The notes: generated by a model from the sequence alone, not told the origin. Positions 22,101 to 29,442 are shown, counted from the first letter of the stretch. The stretch: 30,568 nt of DNA from Brachybacterium sp. UMB0905 (GCF_002871795.1 NZ_PNHL01000020.1:1-30568), one strand, 5' to 3'. Translations and numbers: made by a program.

Positions 22101-22372
22101 GCCCGCGCGCCTCGCGGGTCAGCGGCGATGACGTGCCGCAGCTGATCACCGTCCCCAGCCCCCAGCAGGACATCTCGCGCTCCCATGTGGAGGTGCGCCT
22201 GGAGGGCTGGCACGTGGTGGCCACAGACCTGGGCACCACCAACGGCACCACGCTGCATCGGCACGGTCACGATCCCGTCCGCCTGCGCCCCCGTGAGGGA
22301 CGGGTGCTGCAGGATGGGGATGTCCTGGACCTCGGTGACGATGTCCGCCTGCGATTCGGGGAGAGGTCATGA
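19151..22372 (+). CDS. Large zinc ribbon - FHA protein with low-complexity linker
   Basis: The 1073-residue protein has a folded N-terminal region (about 1-185) that I do not recognise. A very long Ala/Pro/Glu/Gln-rich stretch follows (about 190-915), then a zinc ribbon-like motif with Cys930, His934, Cys943 and Cys946, then an FHA domain (about 965-1073). The FHA core is intact: IGRRPR, SRSH and DLGTTNG. No membrane segment or signal peptide is visible, so it should be a cytosolic scaffold that reads phosphothreonine. It overlaps the phosphatase and kinase genes by 4 nt on each side, which suggests production in fixed ratio with both. The N-terminal region may be the conserved functional part. 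The linker contains three internal DNA repeats, listed separately. Confidence 0.82.
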   Translation: MSEDSQESTEPQLLSRGTWTRQGPATLVTRGDAWVVLVPGLRKQVTEATWNLLGGEISAESFLEELLTATDMESVEKFTALLFGVHDGTTATVGVKGSTPIAVHTAEGAQLIAGTEEEPFVQRTLEGVQRVAFGDLPPEEPVGAPRVDSGVVPVRGFVRMCVDPAELEDAERATLAEQVEEMGRSIEDPEAKKRRAAAPKPSPKPAATSSSSSASSLSIRKPQMSTRKPGELPSSLRGGRGGSAAREPEPERTGPNMFDGLFSSSAPSGGAAAKPAEKAADQPAAAEPAAQPAASAAPEQAAAPAAAEKPAAPAAAAAPAAERPEQDADKSDAPPTSGRSVGRRRLVSTSLFDRKRRSPAPSAQSTPAQTEEKEEKEPSAEQVPAASEDKAAAEDKAAAEDKAAAEDNAAAEKPAAEEQPTEQTPAPAEDKTTAEDTTEDNKDSEDSKDAEDNKDAEPAAEQEPEPAEEPAAAPEPAEEPAAAPAPVPRPAPSASIPTPVPPDEDDELSSPPTQVAPIDDDEVDDQQPPQNVQMAEPAPASAPEPSPAPAAAASVAATPRASRSTPSISDLEHSGAYDDLFGKTVFRRIEDAAVRRTGDEDEDDHEEAASSSEVKGASEGSEPVEAEESADAEPEVSAPEPTPPPEFIDWVPGVGRAAPEVARTAARRASSPPPSAPAYPQVQMAQRPPAPRTGPRPAPVRPEQMPSSPPHPGWGHSAPQPGAPQPGVAPPGAPMGHPGGASYPPQAPADPGAAGRQIGWPGSPSPPAQPGAPGQYGAPGPYGATAPYGPSSPSYGPRGGGPGQMPPRQAPAQHPMSGQPGPQYPQGPQQPGSAPQHPQGPQQPQGPQQPQGPQHPGGAPQYPGGQAPSGHGRHASAPHPVAPAAPAPAPAAPAPAPAHAGSAGSAGPISRARPTQGSSSSAVMLPGIVCSNGHANSPERAQCRVCAGPLDGPTRTVARPPLGALQISGGDSIVLDRSAIIGRRPRASRVSGDDVPQLITVPSPQQDISRSHVEVRLEGWHVVATDLGTTNGTTLHRHGHDPVRLRPREGRVLQDGDVLDLGDDVRLRFGERS
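20321..20374 (+). repeat. Tandem 18-bp coding repeat (AAAEDK)
   Basis: The unit GCGGCGGCTGAGGACAAG occurs at 20321-20338 and 20339-20356, and with two changes at 20357-20374. Partial copies lie on either side. It encodes AAAEDK. The near-identity at DNA level points to recent slippage or recombination rather than selection on sequence. Confidence 0.9.
20543..20602 (+). repeat. Tandem 30-bp coding repeat (EPAEEPAAAP)
   Basis: Two 30-bp copies, at 20543-20572 and 20573-20602, differ only at the last base. They encode EPAEEPAAAP twice, within the same linker as the AAAEDK repeat. Confidence 0.9.
21616..21720 (+). repeat. Imperfect Gln/Pro/Gly repeat (PQGPQQ)
   Basis: Repeated 9-18 bp units rich in CCGCAGGG and CCCAGCAG encode PQGPQQ-like peptides. 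They lie shortly before the zinc ribbon of the large FHA protein. This is a low-complexity coding repeat, with no spacer structure of a CRISPR array. Confidence 0.8.
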
Positions 22373-24021
22373 GCTCGAGACCGCCGTCACCGCCACCGCG
22401 GTTGCCCGGCTATGAGTATGAGCGGCTGCTGGGCTCGGGCGGCTTCGCGGACGTCTTCCTGTACCGCCAGTTCCGGCCGCAGCGGCGGGTCGCGATCAAG
22501 GTCCTGCTGTCCGACGTGCTCGATGAGACGGTGCGCCGCCAGTTCGACGGCGAGGCCAACGTCATGGCCCAGATGTCCACGCACCCGTCGATCGTGACGA
22601 TCCACCAGGCCGATGTCTCCGATGACCACCGGCCCTACATCGTCATGGAGTACTGCTCGCGCCCCAATTACGGGCAGCGCTTCCGCCGCGAACGGATCAC
22701 GGTCGCCGAAGCCCTGCGCGTGGGAGTCCAGATCGCCGGCGCGGTCGAGACGGCGCACCGGGCCGGCATTCTGCACCGGGACATCAAACCCGCGAACATC
22801 CTGGTCACCGACTACAACCGGCCGGCGCTCACCGACTTCGGGATCTCGATCGCCACCGGCCAGGGACATGACGTCGAGGACTCCCAGGGCATGTCCATCC
22901 CGTGGTCCCCGCCGGAGTTCTTCGCCGATCAGCCCCGCGCGGATGTGCGCAGCGATGTCTTCTCCCTCGCCGCGACCGTGTACTCGCTGCTGGCCGGGCA
23001 GACGCCGTTCGAGAGCCGCGGCGGTCGCAATACCGCCAGCGACCTGATCGCCCGGATCACTGATGAGCCGCTGCGGCCCCTGGACCGCCCGGATGTGCCC
23101 GCGGAGCTGAACCGGGTGCTGTCCATCGCGATGGCGAAGGACCCCGCGGCCCGCTATGACACAGCGCTGGCCTTCGGCCGCGGTCTGCAGCAGGTGGAGC
23201 TCATGCTCTCCCTGCCGGTTACACAGATGGACGTGCTCGATGAGCGCGGTGCCGCCGCGGACTCAGGTGGCGAGGACGATGAGCTGGATTCGCATACGCG
23301 CATCCGGAAGGTCTCCACCGTGGACCCGGATTCCGCGGGCACCGACAGCGGAGAGAAGGAGCGCAAACTCGATCCCTTCGCCGGGGTTGCCCCGGCGCTC
23401 GGCGCCACCGGTCCCGTGGCCTCGACGGCCGGTCCGGGGGTCAGCGAAGACACCACCGAGTCGACCATGCTGCGTCCGGCCGGTTCTCCGCCGCCCGGCA
23501 TCTCGGCCGCCTCCCCCCTGCCTCCGCCCAGCCCGGAGCCGGAGGAGGAGACGCCCCGCACCCCCGCCTGGCCCTTCGTGACCCTGGCCGCGGTGCTGGT
23601 GATCGGGCTGGGCATCGGTTCGGTGTTCATGGTGCGCAACGTCTTCACCCCTGATCCAACGACCGCACCCGTCGTCTCCACCACGCCACCGGTCGCCGCG
23701 GACCCGCCGGGCGCCGTGCAGAACGTCGAGCTCGACGTGCTCGACCCCGGCGAGGACGGGCGAGCGACGGGCCGCGTGCTCGTCACCTGGGAACATCCGG
23801 ACAACGCGACCCAGGAGGACATGTACCTGGTGGGGTGGGTGGACCTGCCCCCGAACTACGAGGACGGTTACGGCGTGGTTCACGAGGTGCACGGCCGTAA
23901 CAGCTGGGTGCTGGAGCTTCCGCCGCAGCAGCCCAAGGCCTGCGTGCAGATCCAGGCCGTGAACCCCAGCGGATCAGCCGGGGCCCAGGTGAAGACATGC
24001 CTGAACGGGGAGCGCGGATGA
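22369..24021 (+). CDS. Transmembrane Ser/Thr protein kinase with FN3-like ectodomain
   Basis: The 550-residue protein has an N-terminal Hanks-type kinase domain with all key residues: glycine loop GSGGFADVF (22-30), Lys44 in VAIK, Glu62, HRDIKPAN (136-143) and DFG (156-158). The P+1 block reads IPWSPPEFF in place of the usual APE. The activation segment (156-183) has serines (172, 176) and only one Thr (163), near its start. A Ser/Thr/Pro-rich juxtamembrane stretch, one membrane segment (about 400-421) and an outer domain (about 445-550) follow. The outer domain looks FN3-like (VLVTWEHPDN, then a final Cys525/Cys544 pair). PknB-type PASTA repeats are absent. ATG 22369 overlaps the previous stop. 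Its likely role is to sense an outside signal and phosphorylate the FHA partners; PP2C would oppose it. It matches the Pkb2-type kinase of PFNA clusters. Confidence 0.93.
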   Translation: MSSRPPSPPPRLPGYEYERLLGSGGFADVFLYRQFRPQRRVAIKVLLSDVLDETVRRQFDGEANVMAQMSTHPSIVTIHQADVSDDHRPYIVMEYCSRPNYGQRFRRERITVAEALRVGVQIAGAVETAHRAGILHRDIKPANILVTDYNRPALTDFGISIATGQGHDVEDSQGMSIPWSPPEFFADQPRADVRSDVFSLAATVYSLLAGQTPFESRGGRNTASDLIARITDEPLRPLDRPDVPAELNRVLSIAMAKDPAARYDTALAFGRGLQQVELMLSLPVTQMDVLDERGAAADSGGEDDELDSHTRIRKVSTVDPDSAGTDSGEKERKLDPFAGVAPALGATGPVASTAGPGVSEDTTESTMLRPAGSPPPGISAASPLPPPSPEPEEETPRTPAWPFVTLAAVLVIGLGIGSVFMVRNVFTPDPTTAPVVSTTPPVAADPPGAVQNVELDVLDPGEDGRATGRVLVTWEHPDNATQEDMYLVGWVDLPPNYEDGYGVVHEVHGRNSWVLELPPQQPKACVQIQAVNPSGSAGAQVKTCLNGERG

Positions 24022-24039
24022 CCCCCCGTGTGTCGAACG

Positions 24040-24086
24040 GTGCCGCAGGGCACGTGGCAGCGCCCGCCGGGATTAAGCCCGCGGGC
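24040..24086 (+). other. Two hairpins between the kinase and FHA-like genes
   Basis: GTGCC-GCAG-GGCAC (24040-24053) is followed by GCCCGC(C)GGG-ATTAAG-CCCGCGGGC (24062-24086). There is no T-run. The second hairpin ends 4 nt before the ribosome site AGAAGGAG (24091-24098) of the next gene. It could be an RNA processing or attenuation element that sets a different output for the downstream genes. A terminator without a U-tract is the other option. Confidence 0.5.
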
Positions 24087-24103
24087 CAGGAGAAGGAGTG
24101 ACG

Positions 24104-24814
24104 ATGGCGTCGACGATCTCAGTGGATTTCTGCGGCGAGTGGTATCGCGTCGAGGACGGCGAAGAGCTGACCATCGGCCGCGAGGCGGACCTGACGATTG
24201 ATGAGGACAACCCCTTCCTGCATCGGCGTTTCCTCAGCATCGTGCAGGTGGAGTCGATGTGGTGGCTGGTGAACATCGGCTCCCGGCTGTCCGCGACCAT
24301 CACCGACGGCTCCGGATCGATGCAGGCCTGGCTCGCTCCCGGCGCCCGCATCCCCCTGGTCTTCGACGTCACCAAGGTGGTGTTCACCGCCGGACCCACC
24401 ACCTACGATCTGGCCGTGCATGCCGACTCCCCGGAGTTCGCGCGGATCGCCGGACCCGATGATCCGGTGGGGGAGACCACCGTCGGCTCCGTGCAGCTCA
24501 CCCCCAGCCAGAAGCTGCTGATCCTCGCACTCGCCGAGCCGATGCTGGTGCGCGAGGGCTCCGGGATCAGCTCTGTGCCCACCTCGGCTCAGGCCGCCAA
24601 GCGCCTGGGCTGGCCACTGACCAAGTTCAACCGCAAGCTCGACAACGTCTGCGACAAGCTGGACCGCCTGGGAGTGCGCGGCCTGCGCGGCGGCCCCGGG
24701 AAGCTCGCCAGCAACCGGCGGGCCCGCCTGGTGGAGCATTCGGTGTTCTCGCGCCTGGTGACCACCGAGGACCTGCCGCTGCTGGATGCGGCGCAGGACG
24801 CCGACGACGACTGA
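24104..24814 (+). CDS. FHA-like domain protein with C-terminal winged-helix-like region
   Basis: The 236-residue soluble protein has an N-terminal part (about 1-105) that follows the FHA pattern, with IGREADL (Arg26) and His40. The Ser of the S-x-x-H motif is Pro37, and the usual N-G pair is Leu62-Ser63. It is therefore a degenerate FHA domain, unlikely to bind phosphothreonine in the standard way. The C-terminal part (about 131-200) begins LTPSQKLLILALAEP and contains PTSAQAAKRLGW plus a following basic helix. This looks like a winged helix-turn-helix, so DNA binding is possible but unproven. ATG 24104 is preceded by AGAAGGAG (24091-24098) at good spacing; GTG 24098 is in frame but overlaps that site. 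It lies between the kinase gene and the secretion ATPase gene, with short gaps on both sides. Confidence 0.75.
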   Translation: MASTISVDFCGEWYRVEDGEELTIGREADLTIDEDNPFLHRRFLSIVQVESMWWLVNIGSRLSATITDGSGSMQAWLAPGARIPLVFDVTKVVFTAGPTTYDLAVHADSPEFARIAGPDDPVGETTVGSVQLTPSQKLLILALAEPMLVREGSGISSVPTSAQAAKRLGWPLTKFNRKLDNVCDKLDRLGVRGLRGGPGKLASNRRARLVEHSVFSRLVTTEDLPLLDAAQDADDD

Positions 24815-24822
24815 GGGTGACC

Positions 24823-24840
24823 GGCGGGCCGCAGCCCGCC
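24823..24840 (+). other. Hairpin before the EccC/EssC-like gene
   Basis: GGCGGGC-CGCA-GCCCGCC is a perfect 7-bp stem with a 4-nt loop in the 42-nt gap. It ends 1 nt before the ribosome site GGGGGAGGA (24842-24850). No T-run follows. It may modulate translation or mRNA stability of the ATPase gene. Confidence 0.5.
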
Positions 24841-24856
24841 TGGGGGAGGAGCACCG

Positions 24857-27800
24857 ATGCGCATCAAGCTCACGCTGCGCCGGCCAGAGGACCGCCTGAC
24901 GGACCTCGAGGTCACGGCCGACGCGACGGCGTCCGTCGCCGACGTCGCCAATGCGCTGTACCTGGCCGACCCGCTGCGTAGTGAGGTGGAGCCACCCGAG
25001 GGACTGACCCTGCAGGTCCAGGACCCCGGGGCCGGCCCCGGGGCGAAGGGCGTGCGGTCTCTGGACCGTGAGGAGGACCTGATCCAGGCGGGTCTGCGCT
25101 CCGGCAGCATCGTCTCGATCGCCCGCTCCTCCACCGAGTACGCCACCCGCAGCGAATCCCGCGGCGCGGCGGTGGCCCTGCTGCGCGTGCTGTCCGGCCC
25201 GGAGGCCGGACGTGAGTTCCCGCTGCCCTCGGGCTCGAGCGTGATCGGACGCGAGGGGGACCTGGACATCCGCATCGCCGACCCGATGCTGTCCAAGCGC
25301 CACGCCCGCATCAACGTCGGCGACTCGGTGGAGATCGTGGACCTGCACTCCTCCAACGGCGTGGTGATCGGCGGTGAGCAGGTCCAGCGTGCGGTCATCG
25401 GCCCTGCGGACACGGTGCTCATCGGCCAGACCACCTTCTCGGTCATCGCCCTGCACCGCTTGGGCGGCACCACCCCCTCGTCCCCGGTGGTGGAGTTCAA
25501 CCGCTCCCCGCGCGTGGTGCCGCGCTTCCCTTACCGGCCGCTGAAGGCACCGACCCCGCCCAAGGAGCCGCAGCCGCAGTTCTTCCCGATCTTCATGCTG
25601 TTCGCCCCCATCTTCATGGGTGCATTCATGTTCTCGATGACGCGCAGCCCGTTCTCGCTCATGTTCGTGTTCATGATGCCGATGATGGCCACCGCCGGGT
25701 TCCTCAACCGCAAGTTCCAGCAGAAGAAGCAGCTGGAGCGGCAGATCAAACAATTCGAGGAGGGCCTGGCGGCGCTCAAGCGCCGAGTCACCGCAGCGCA
25801 GGATCTTGAGCGGGCGGTGCGTCTGGTGGAGACGCCCTCGGCCGCGGATACGGTCGATGCCGCCTTCCGTCTGGGGCGCCTGCTGTGGACCCATCGGCCC
25901 GAACACAATGCGTTCGCGACCGTGCGCCTGGGGCTCGGGATCGCGCCCTCCCGGGTGGGCATCGATATGCCCGGGGAGAACGATGCGATCCCCAAGTACT
26001 GGGACATGCTCGATGACATGAATGAGGAGTACAAGATGATCGCCGGGGTGCCGGTGGTCGCGGAGCTGCGGTATGCCGGGAACATCGGCATCGCCGGCGG
26101 TGGGGAGGAGGCCGACGGGGTGGCCCGCGGCATCGTCACCCAGCTCTTCTCCCTGCACTCCCCGGCGGAGGTCGCGCTCGCCGCGATCACCTCGCGATCC
26201 AGCCGCGATATGTGGCAGTGGCTCAAGTGGCTGCCGCACACCTCCAGCCCCCATTCACCGCTGCCGGGCGATCACCTGGCCGATACCCCCGGCCGCGGCA
26301 CCTCGCTGCTGTCCCGCATCGAAGAGCTCATCGAACAGCGCGCCGGGGACGCCCCGCCCGAGCTGCGCACCCCGATGACCACCGACGTCACGAGCGAGCC
26401 CGAGGTCCCACCCGCGCCGGTGACCCCGAACCTTGTGGTCATCATCGAGGACGATGCGCCGGTGGACCGGGCCCGCCTGGTACGCCTGGCCGAGCGCGGC
26501 CCCGACGTGGGCGTGCACGTGATCTGGTGCGCCTCCAACGTGGCCGCCCTCCCCGCGGCCTGCCGCACCTATGTCTCGGTGGAGGAGTCCGTGGAGGGCG
26601 CCAGCGCCGGTCACGTGCGGCTGGGGGAGCGGTTCTACCCGGTGACGGTGGAGACCGTCTCGGTGGACGTCGCCGCTGGGGTGGCCCGGCACCTGTCCCC
26701 GGTGGTGGATGCCGGCGTGCCGGTCGATGACGATTCCGATCTGCCGCGGGCGATCTCCTATCTCAAGCTCGGCGGCATGCAGATGGCCGAGGACCCCGAC
26801 CACATCATCGAGCGGTGGAAGGAGAACAACTCCCTGACGCCGCGGGACGGCTCGGAGCCGCAGCGACGCAAGCACGACGCGAACCTGCGCGGGCTCATCG
26901 GCCACAACGGCCAGGACGCCTTCCACCTGGATCTGCGCACCAACGGTCCCCACGCCCTGGTGGGCGGCACCACCGGCGCCGGTAAGTCCGAGTTCCTGCA
27001 GGCCTGGGTGCTGGGCATGGCCACCGCCCACAGCCCGGACCGCGTGACCTTCCTGTTCGTGGACTACAAAGGTGGTGCGGCTTTCGCCGACGCGGTGGAT
27101 CTGCCGCACACGGTGGGTCTGGTCACCGACCTGTCCCAGCACCTGGTGCGCCGCGCGCTGACCTCGCTGCGGGCCGAGCTGCACTACCGCGAGCATCTGC
27201 TGAACCGGAAGAAGGCCAAGGACCTGGTGTCCCTCGAGCGCACCGGCGACCCCGAGGCCCCGCCCAGCCTGATCATCATCGTCGACGAGTTCGCAGCTCT
27301 CGCCAAGGAGATCCCCGAGTTCGTGGACGGCGTGGTGGACGTGGCCGCCCGCGGCCGCTCCCTGGGACTGCATCTGATCCTCGCGACCCAGCGCCCGGCA
27401 GGCGTCATCAAGGACAATCTGCGCGCGAACACGAACCTGCGCATCGCCCTGCGCATGGCCGATGAGGCGGACTCCAAGGACATCCTGGGCGACAAGATGG
27501 CCGCGCACTTCGACCCGTCGATCCCCGGCCGCGGTGCCGCGAAGACCGGCCCGGGCCGCATCGCCACCTTCCAGACCGGATACGCGGGCGGCTGGACCAC
27601 CGATGAGCCCGAGCGGGCGCGCATCGACATCGTCGAGAAGGACTTCGGCACCGGTGAGCAGTGGGACATACCCTCCCCACCCACCAAGGCGGTCAAGGAT
27701 CCCGGCCCCAACGACATGTCGCGCGTGGTCGCCACCGTCAAGGCAGCCGCCGAGCGTGCGGGCGTGCCCGCCCCGCGCAAGCCGTGGCTGTCTGAGCTGG

Positions 27801-29323
27801 CGGACGCCTACGACCTCTCGCGCCTGCCCACTCGCCGCACCGACGAAGAGCTGCTGCTGGGCGTGATGGACGTGCCGGAGGACCAGGCGCAGCCCACGAT
27901 CTCCTACTACCCGGACCGCGACGGCAACATGGCCATCTACGGCACCGGCGGTTCCGGCAAATCCACCACGCTGCGCACCATCGCGATCTCTGCCGCCTCC
28001 ACGGTGCGCGGTGGACCGGTGCACGTGTACGGCCTGGACTTCGGCGCCTCAGGCCTGACCATGCTCGAAGAGCTCCCGCACGTGGGGGCGATCATCTCCG
28101 GGGACGACGAGGAGCGGGTGATCCGCCTGCTGCGCACCCTGCGGGAGCTGATCGACGAGCGCGCGAAGGAGTTCGCGAAGGTGCGTGCCGGCACGGTGGC
28201 GGAGTACCGCGAGCTCGCCGGCAAACCGGACACCCCACGCATCCTGCTGCTGGTGGACGGTATGGCCGCGTTCCGCGAGGCGTACGACTACTCGAACCTC
28301 ACCAAGTGGTTCACCACCTTCGTGCAGATCGCGACCGATGGTCGTCAGGTGGGCGTGCATGTGATCGTCACCGGCGACCGCCCTAATGCGATTCCTACCT
28401 CGCTGGGCTCCTCGATCCAGCGCCGTCTGATCCACCGCATGGCCAGCACCGATGACTACTCCGGTTTCGGTGAGCCCAAGGACGTGCTGGACGGCAACTC
28501 CCCGCCCGGGCGCTCCATCTTCGAGGGCCATGAGGTGCAGGTCGCGGTCCATGGCGGCGACGCCAACGTGGCGATCCAGTCGCGTGAGGTCGCCAAGCTC
28601 GCCCAGGCGATGCGCCGCGCCGGGGTTCCGCCGGCCCCGGGCATCAAGCGTCTGCCGGAGCGGGTGGAGTTCTCCGAGCTGCGCCCGGTGGTGGGCGGCA
28701 TGCCGGTGCTGGGTCTGGCCGACGAGACGCTCGCGGAGATAACCTACGAACCGCGCGGCGCCTTCATGGTCACCGGGCCGATGGGCTCGGGCCGCACCAC
28801 CGCGATGCTCACCATCGCCACCGGCCTGAAGGCCCTGCCGGAACCGATGCGCCTGGTGCGCTTCTCGGCCCGCCGCACCCCGCTGACGGGCCTGGACGTG
28901 TGGGACGTGGAGGCCTCCGATCCGGAGACCGTCAAGGACCTCGCCGCCCAGCTGCGGCAGACCATCGAGGCCGGTCACGTCGGCGAAGGCAAGCTAGCCC
29001 TGTTCATCGACGGCGTCGCCGACTTCACCGGCAGCGGCGTGGAGAACGACCTGGACCGGCTCATCCGCGCTAGCACCCGCGAGGGCCAGTTCGTGGTGGG
29101 CGAGAACGAATCGGCTTCCTGGTCGCAGGCCTATACCCTGGCACAGCCGTTCAAGGCCGGTCGACGCGGAGTGCTGCTGCAGCCCAGCGATATGGATGGC
29201 GATACCATGCTCGGCACCGGGTTGGGGAGGATCCGTCGCGCAGACTTCCCGCCCGGCCGCGGCTTCCTCGTCTACAGCGGTCGCGCGATGAAGCTGCAGG
29301 TCGCACAGATCACCACCCGGTGA
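24857..29323 (+). CDS. eccC: T7SS-type FtsK/SpoIIIE ATPase with N-terminal FHA domain (EssC/EccC-like)
   Basis: The 1488-residue motor ATPase should thread WXG100-type substrates through the membrane. A ubiquitin-like N-terminus (about 1-90) is followed by an intact FHA domain (about 108-205) with Arg132, SKRH (146-149) and NG (167-168). Two closely spaced membrane segments (about 241-285) and a coiled-coil stretch (about 285-322) come next, then three FtsK/SpoIIIE modules. Module 1 has Walker A GTTGAGKS (Lys710) and Walker B VDE (810-811). Module 2 has GTGGSGKS (Lys1035) but Walker B is VDG. Module 3 has GPMGSGRT (Arg1313 for Lys) and IDG. Only the first is clearly competent. The FHA-first layout recalls firmicute EssC, while the neighbours are actinobacterial. 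ATG 24857 follows GGGGGAGGA. No EccB, EccD, EccE or mycosin gene is in the window. Confidence 0.93.
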   Translation: MRIKLTLRRPEDRLTDLEVTADATASVADVANALYLADPLRSEVEPPEGLTLQVQDPGAGPGAKGVRSLDREEDLIQAGLRSGSIVSIARSSTEYATRSESRGAAVALLRVLSGPEAGREFPLPSGSSVIGREGDLDIRIADPMLSKRHARINVGDSVEIVDLHSSNGVVIGGEQVQRAVIGPADTVLIGQTTFSVIALHRLGGTTPSSPVVEFNRSPRVVPRFPYRPLKAPTPPKEPQPQFFPIFMLFAPIFMGAFMFSMTRSPFSLMFVFMMPMMATAGFLNRKFQQKKQLERQIKQFEEGLAALKRRVTAAQDLERAVRLVETPSAADTVDAAFRLGRLLWTHRPEHNAFATVRLGLGIAPSRVGIDMPGENDAIPKYWDMLDDMNEEYKMIAGVPVVAELRYAGNIGIAGGGEEADGVARGIVTQLFSLHSPAEVALAAITSRSSRDMWQWLKWLPHTSSPHSPLPGDHLADTPGRGTSLLSRIEELIEQRAGDAPPELRTPMTTDVTSEPEVPPAPVTPNLVVIIEDDAPVDRARLVRLAERGPDVGVHVIWCASNVAALPAACRTYVSVEESVEGASAGHVRLGERFYPVTVETVSVDVAAGVARHLSPVVDAGVPVDDDSDLPRAISYLKLGGMQMAEDPDHIIERWKENNSLTPRDGSEPQRRKHDANLRGLIGHNGQDAFHLDLRTNGPHALVGGTTGAGKSEFLQAWVLGMATAHSPDRVTFLFVDYKGGAAFADAVDLPHTVGLVTDLSQHLVRRALTSLRAELHYREHLLNRKKAKDLVSLERTGDPEAPPSLIIIVDEFAALAKEIPEFVDGVVDVAARGRSLGLHLILATQRPAGVIKDNLRANTNLRIALRMADEADSKDILGDKMAAHFDPSIPGRGAAKTGPGRIATFQTGYAGGWTTDEPERARIDIVEKDFGTGEQWDIPSPPTKAVKDPGPNDMSRVVATVKAAAERAGVPAPRKPWLSELADAYDLSRLPTRRTDEELLLGVMDVPEDQAQPTISYYPDRDGNMAIYGTGGSGKSTTLRTIAISAASTVRGGPVHVYGLDFGASGLTMLEELPHVGAIISGDDEERVIRLLRTLRELIDERAKEFAKVRAGTVAEYRELAGKPDTPRILLLVDGMAAFREAYDYSNLTKWFTTFVQIATDGRQVGVHVIVTGDRPNAIPTSLGSSIQRRLIHRMASTDDYSGFGEPKDVLDGNSPPGRSIFEGHEVQVAVHGGDANVAIQSREVAKLAQAMRRAGVPPAPGIKRLPERVEFSELRPVVGGMPVLGLADETLAEITYEPRGAFMVTGPMGSGRTTAMLTIATGLKALPEPMRLVRFSARRTPLTGLDVWDVEASDPETVKDLAAQLRQTIEAGHVGEGKLALFIDGVADFTGSGVENDLDRLIRASTREGQFVVGENESASWSQAYTLAQPFKAGRRGVLLQPSDMDGDTMLGTGLGRIRRADFPPGRGFLVYSGRAMKLQVAQITTR

Positions 29324-29396
29324 CGCCGACCCGCAGCGCCTGCAACGCAGTCGCCGTGGAATGCGCGCGGGGAATGCCGGAACTGCGCTCATCCAC

Positions 29397-29442
29397 ATGG
29401 GGACTCCTCCCCATGGTCGAGTTCTCCAGCACGCTCTAGAGT
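29397..29442 (+). promoter_or_regulatory. Palindromic operator and promoter of the WXG100 gene
   Basis: A perfect inverted repeat, ATGGGGA-CTCC-TCCCCAT (29397-29414), is followed by CTCTAGAGTGA, whose TAGAGT (29437-29442) fits a TANNNT -10. There is no good -35, as expected for a promoter that needs an activator. If transcription starts about 7 nt after the -10, the palindrome centre is near -43. A matching unit occurs at 30397-30441. The leader to the GTG at 29520 would be about 70 nt. No other feature was seen in the 196-nt gap. Confidence 0.7.
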
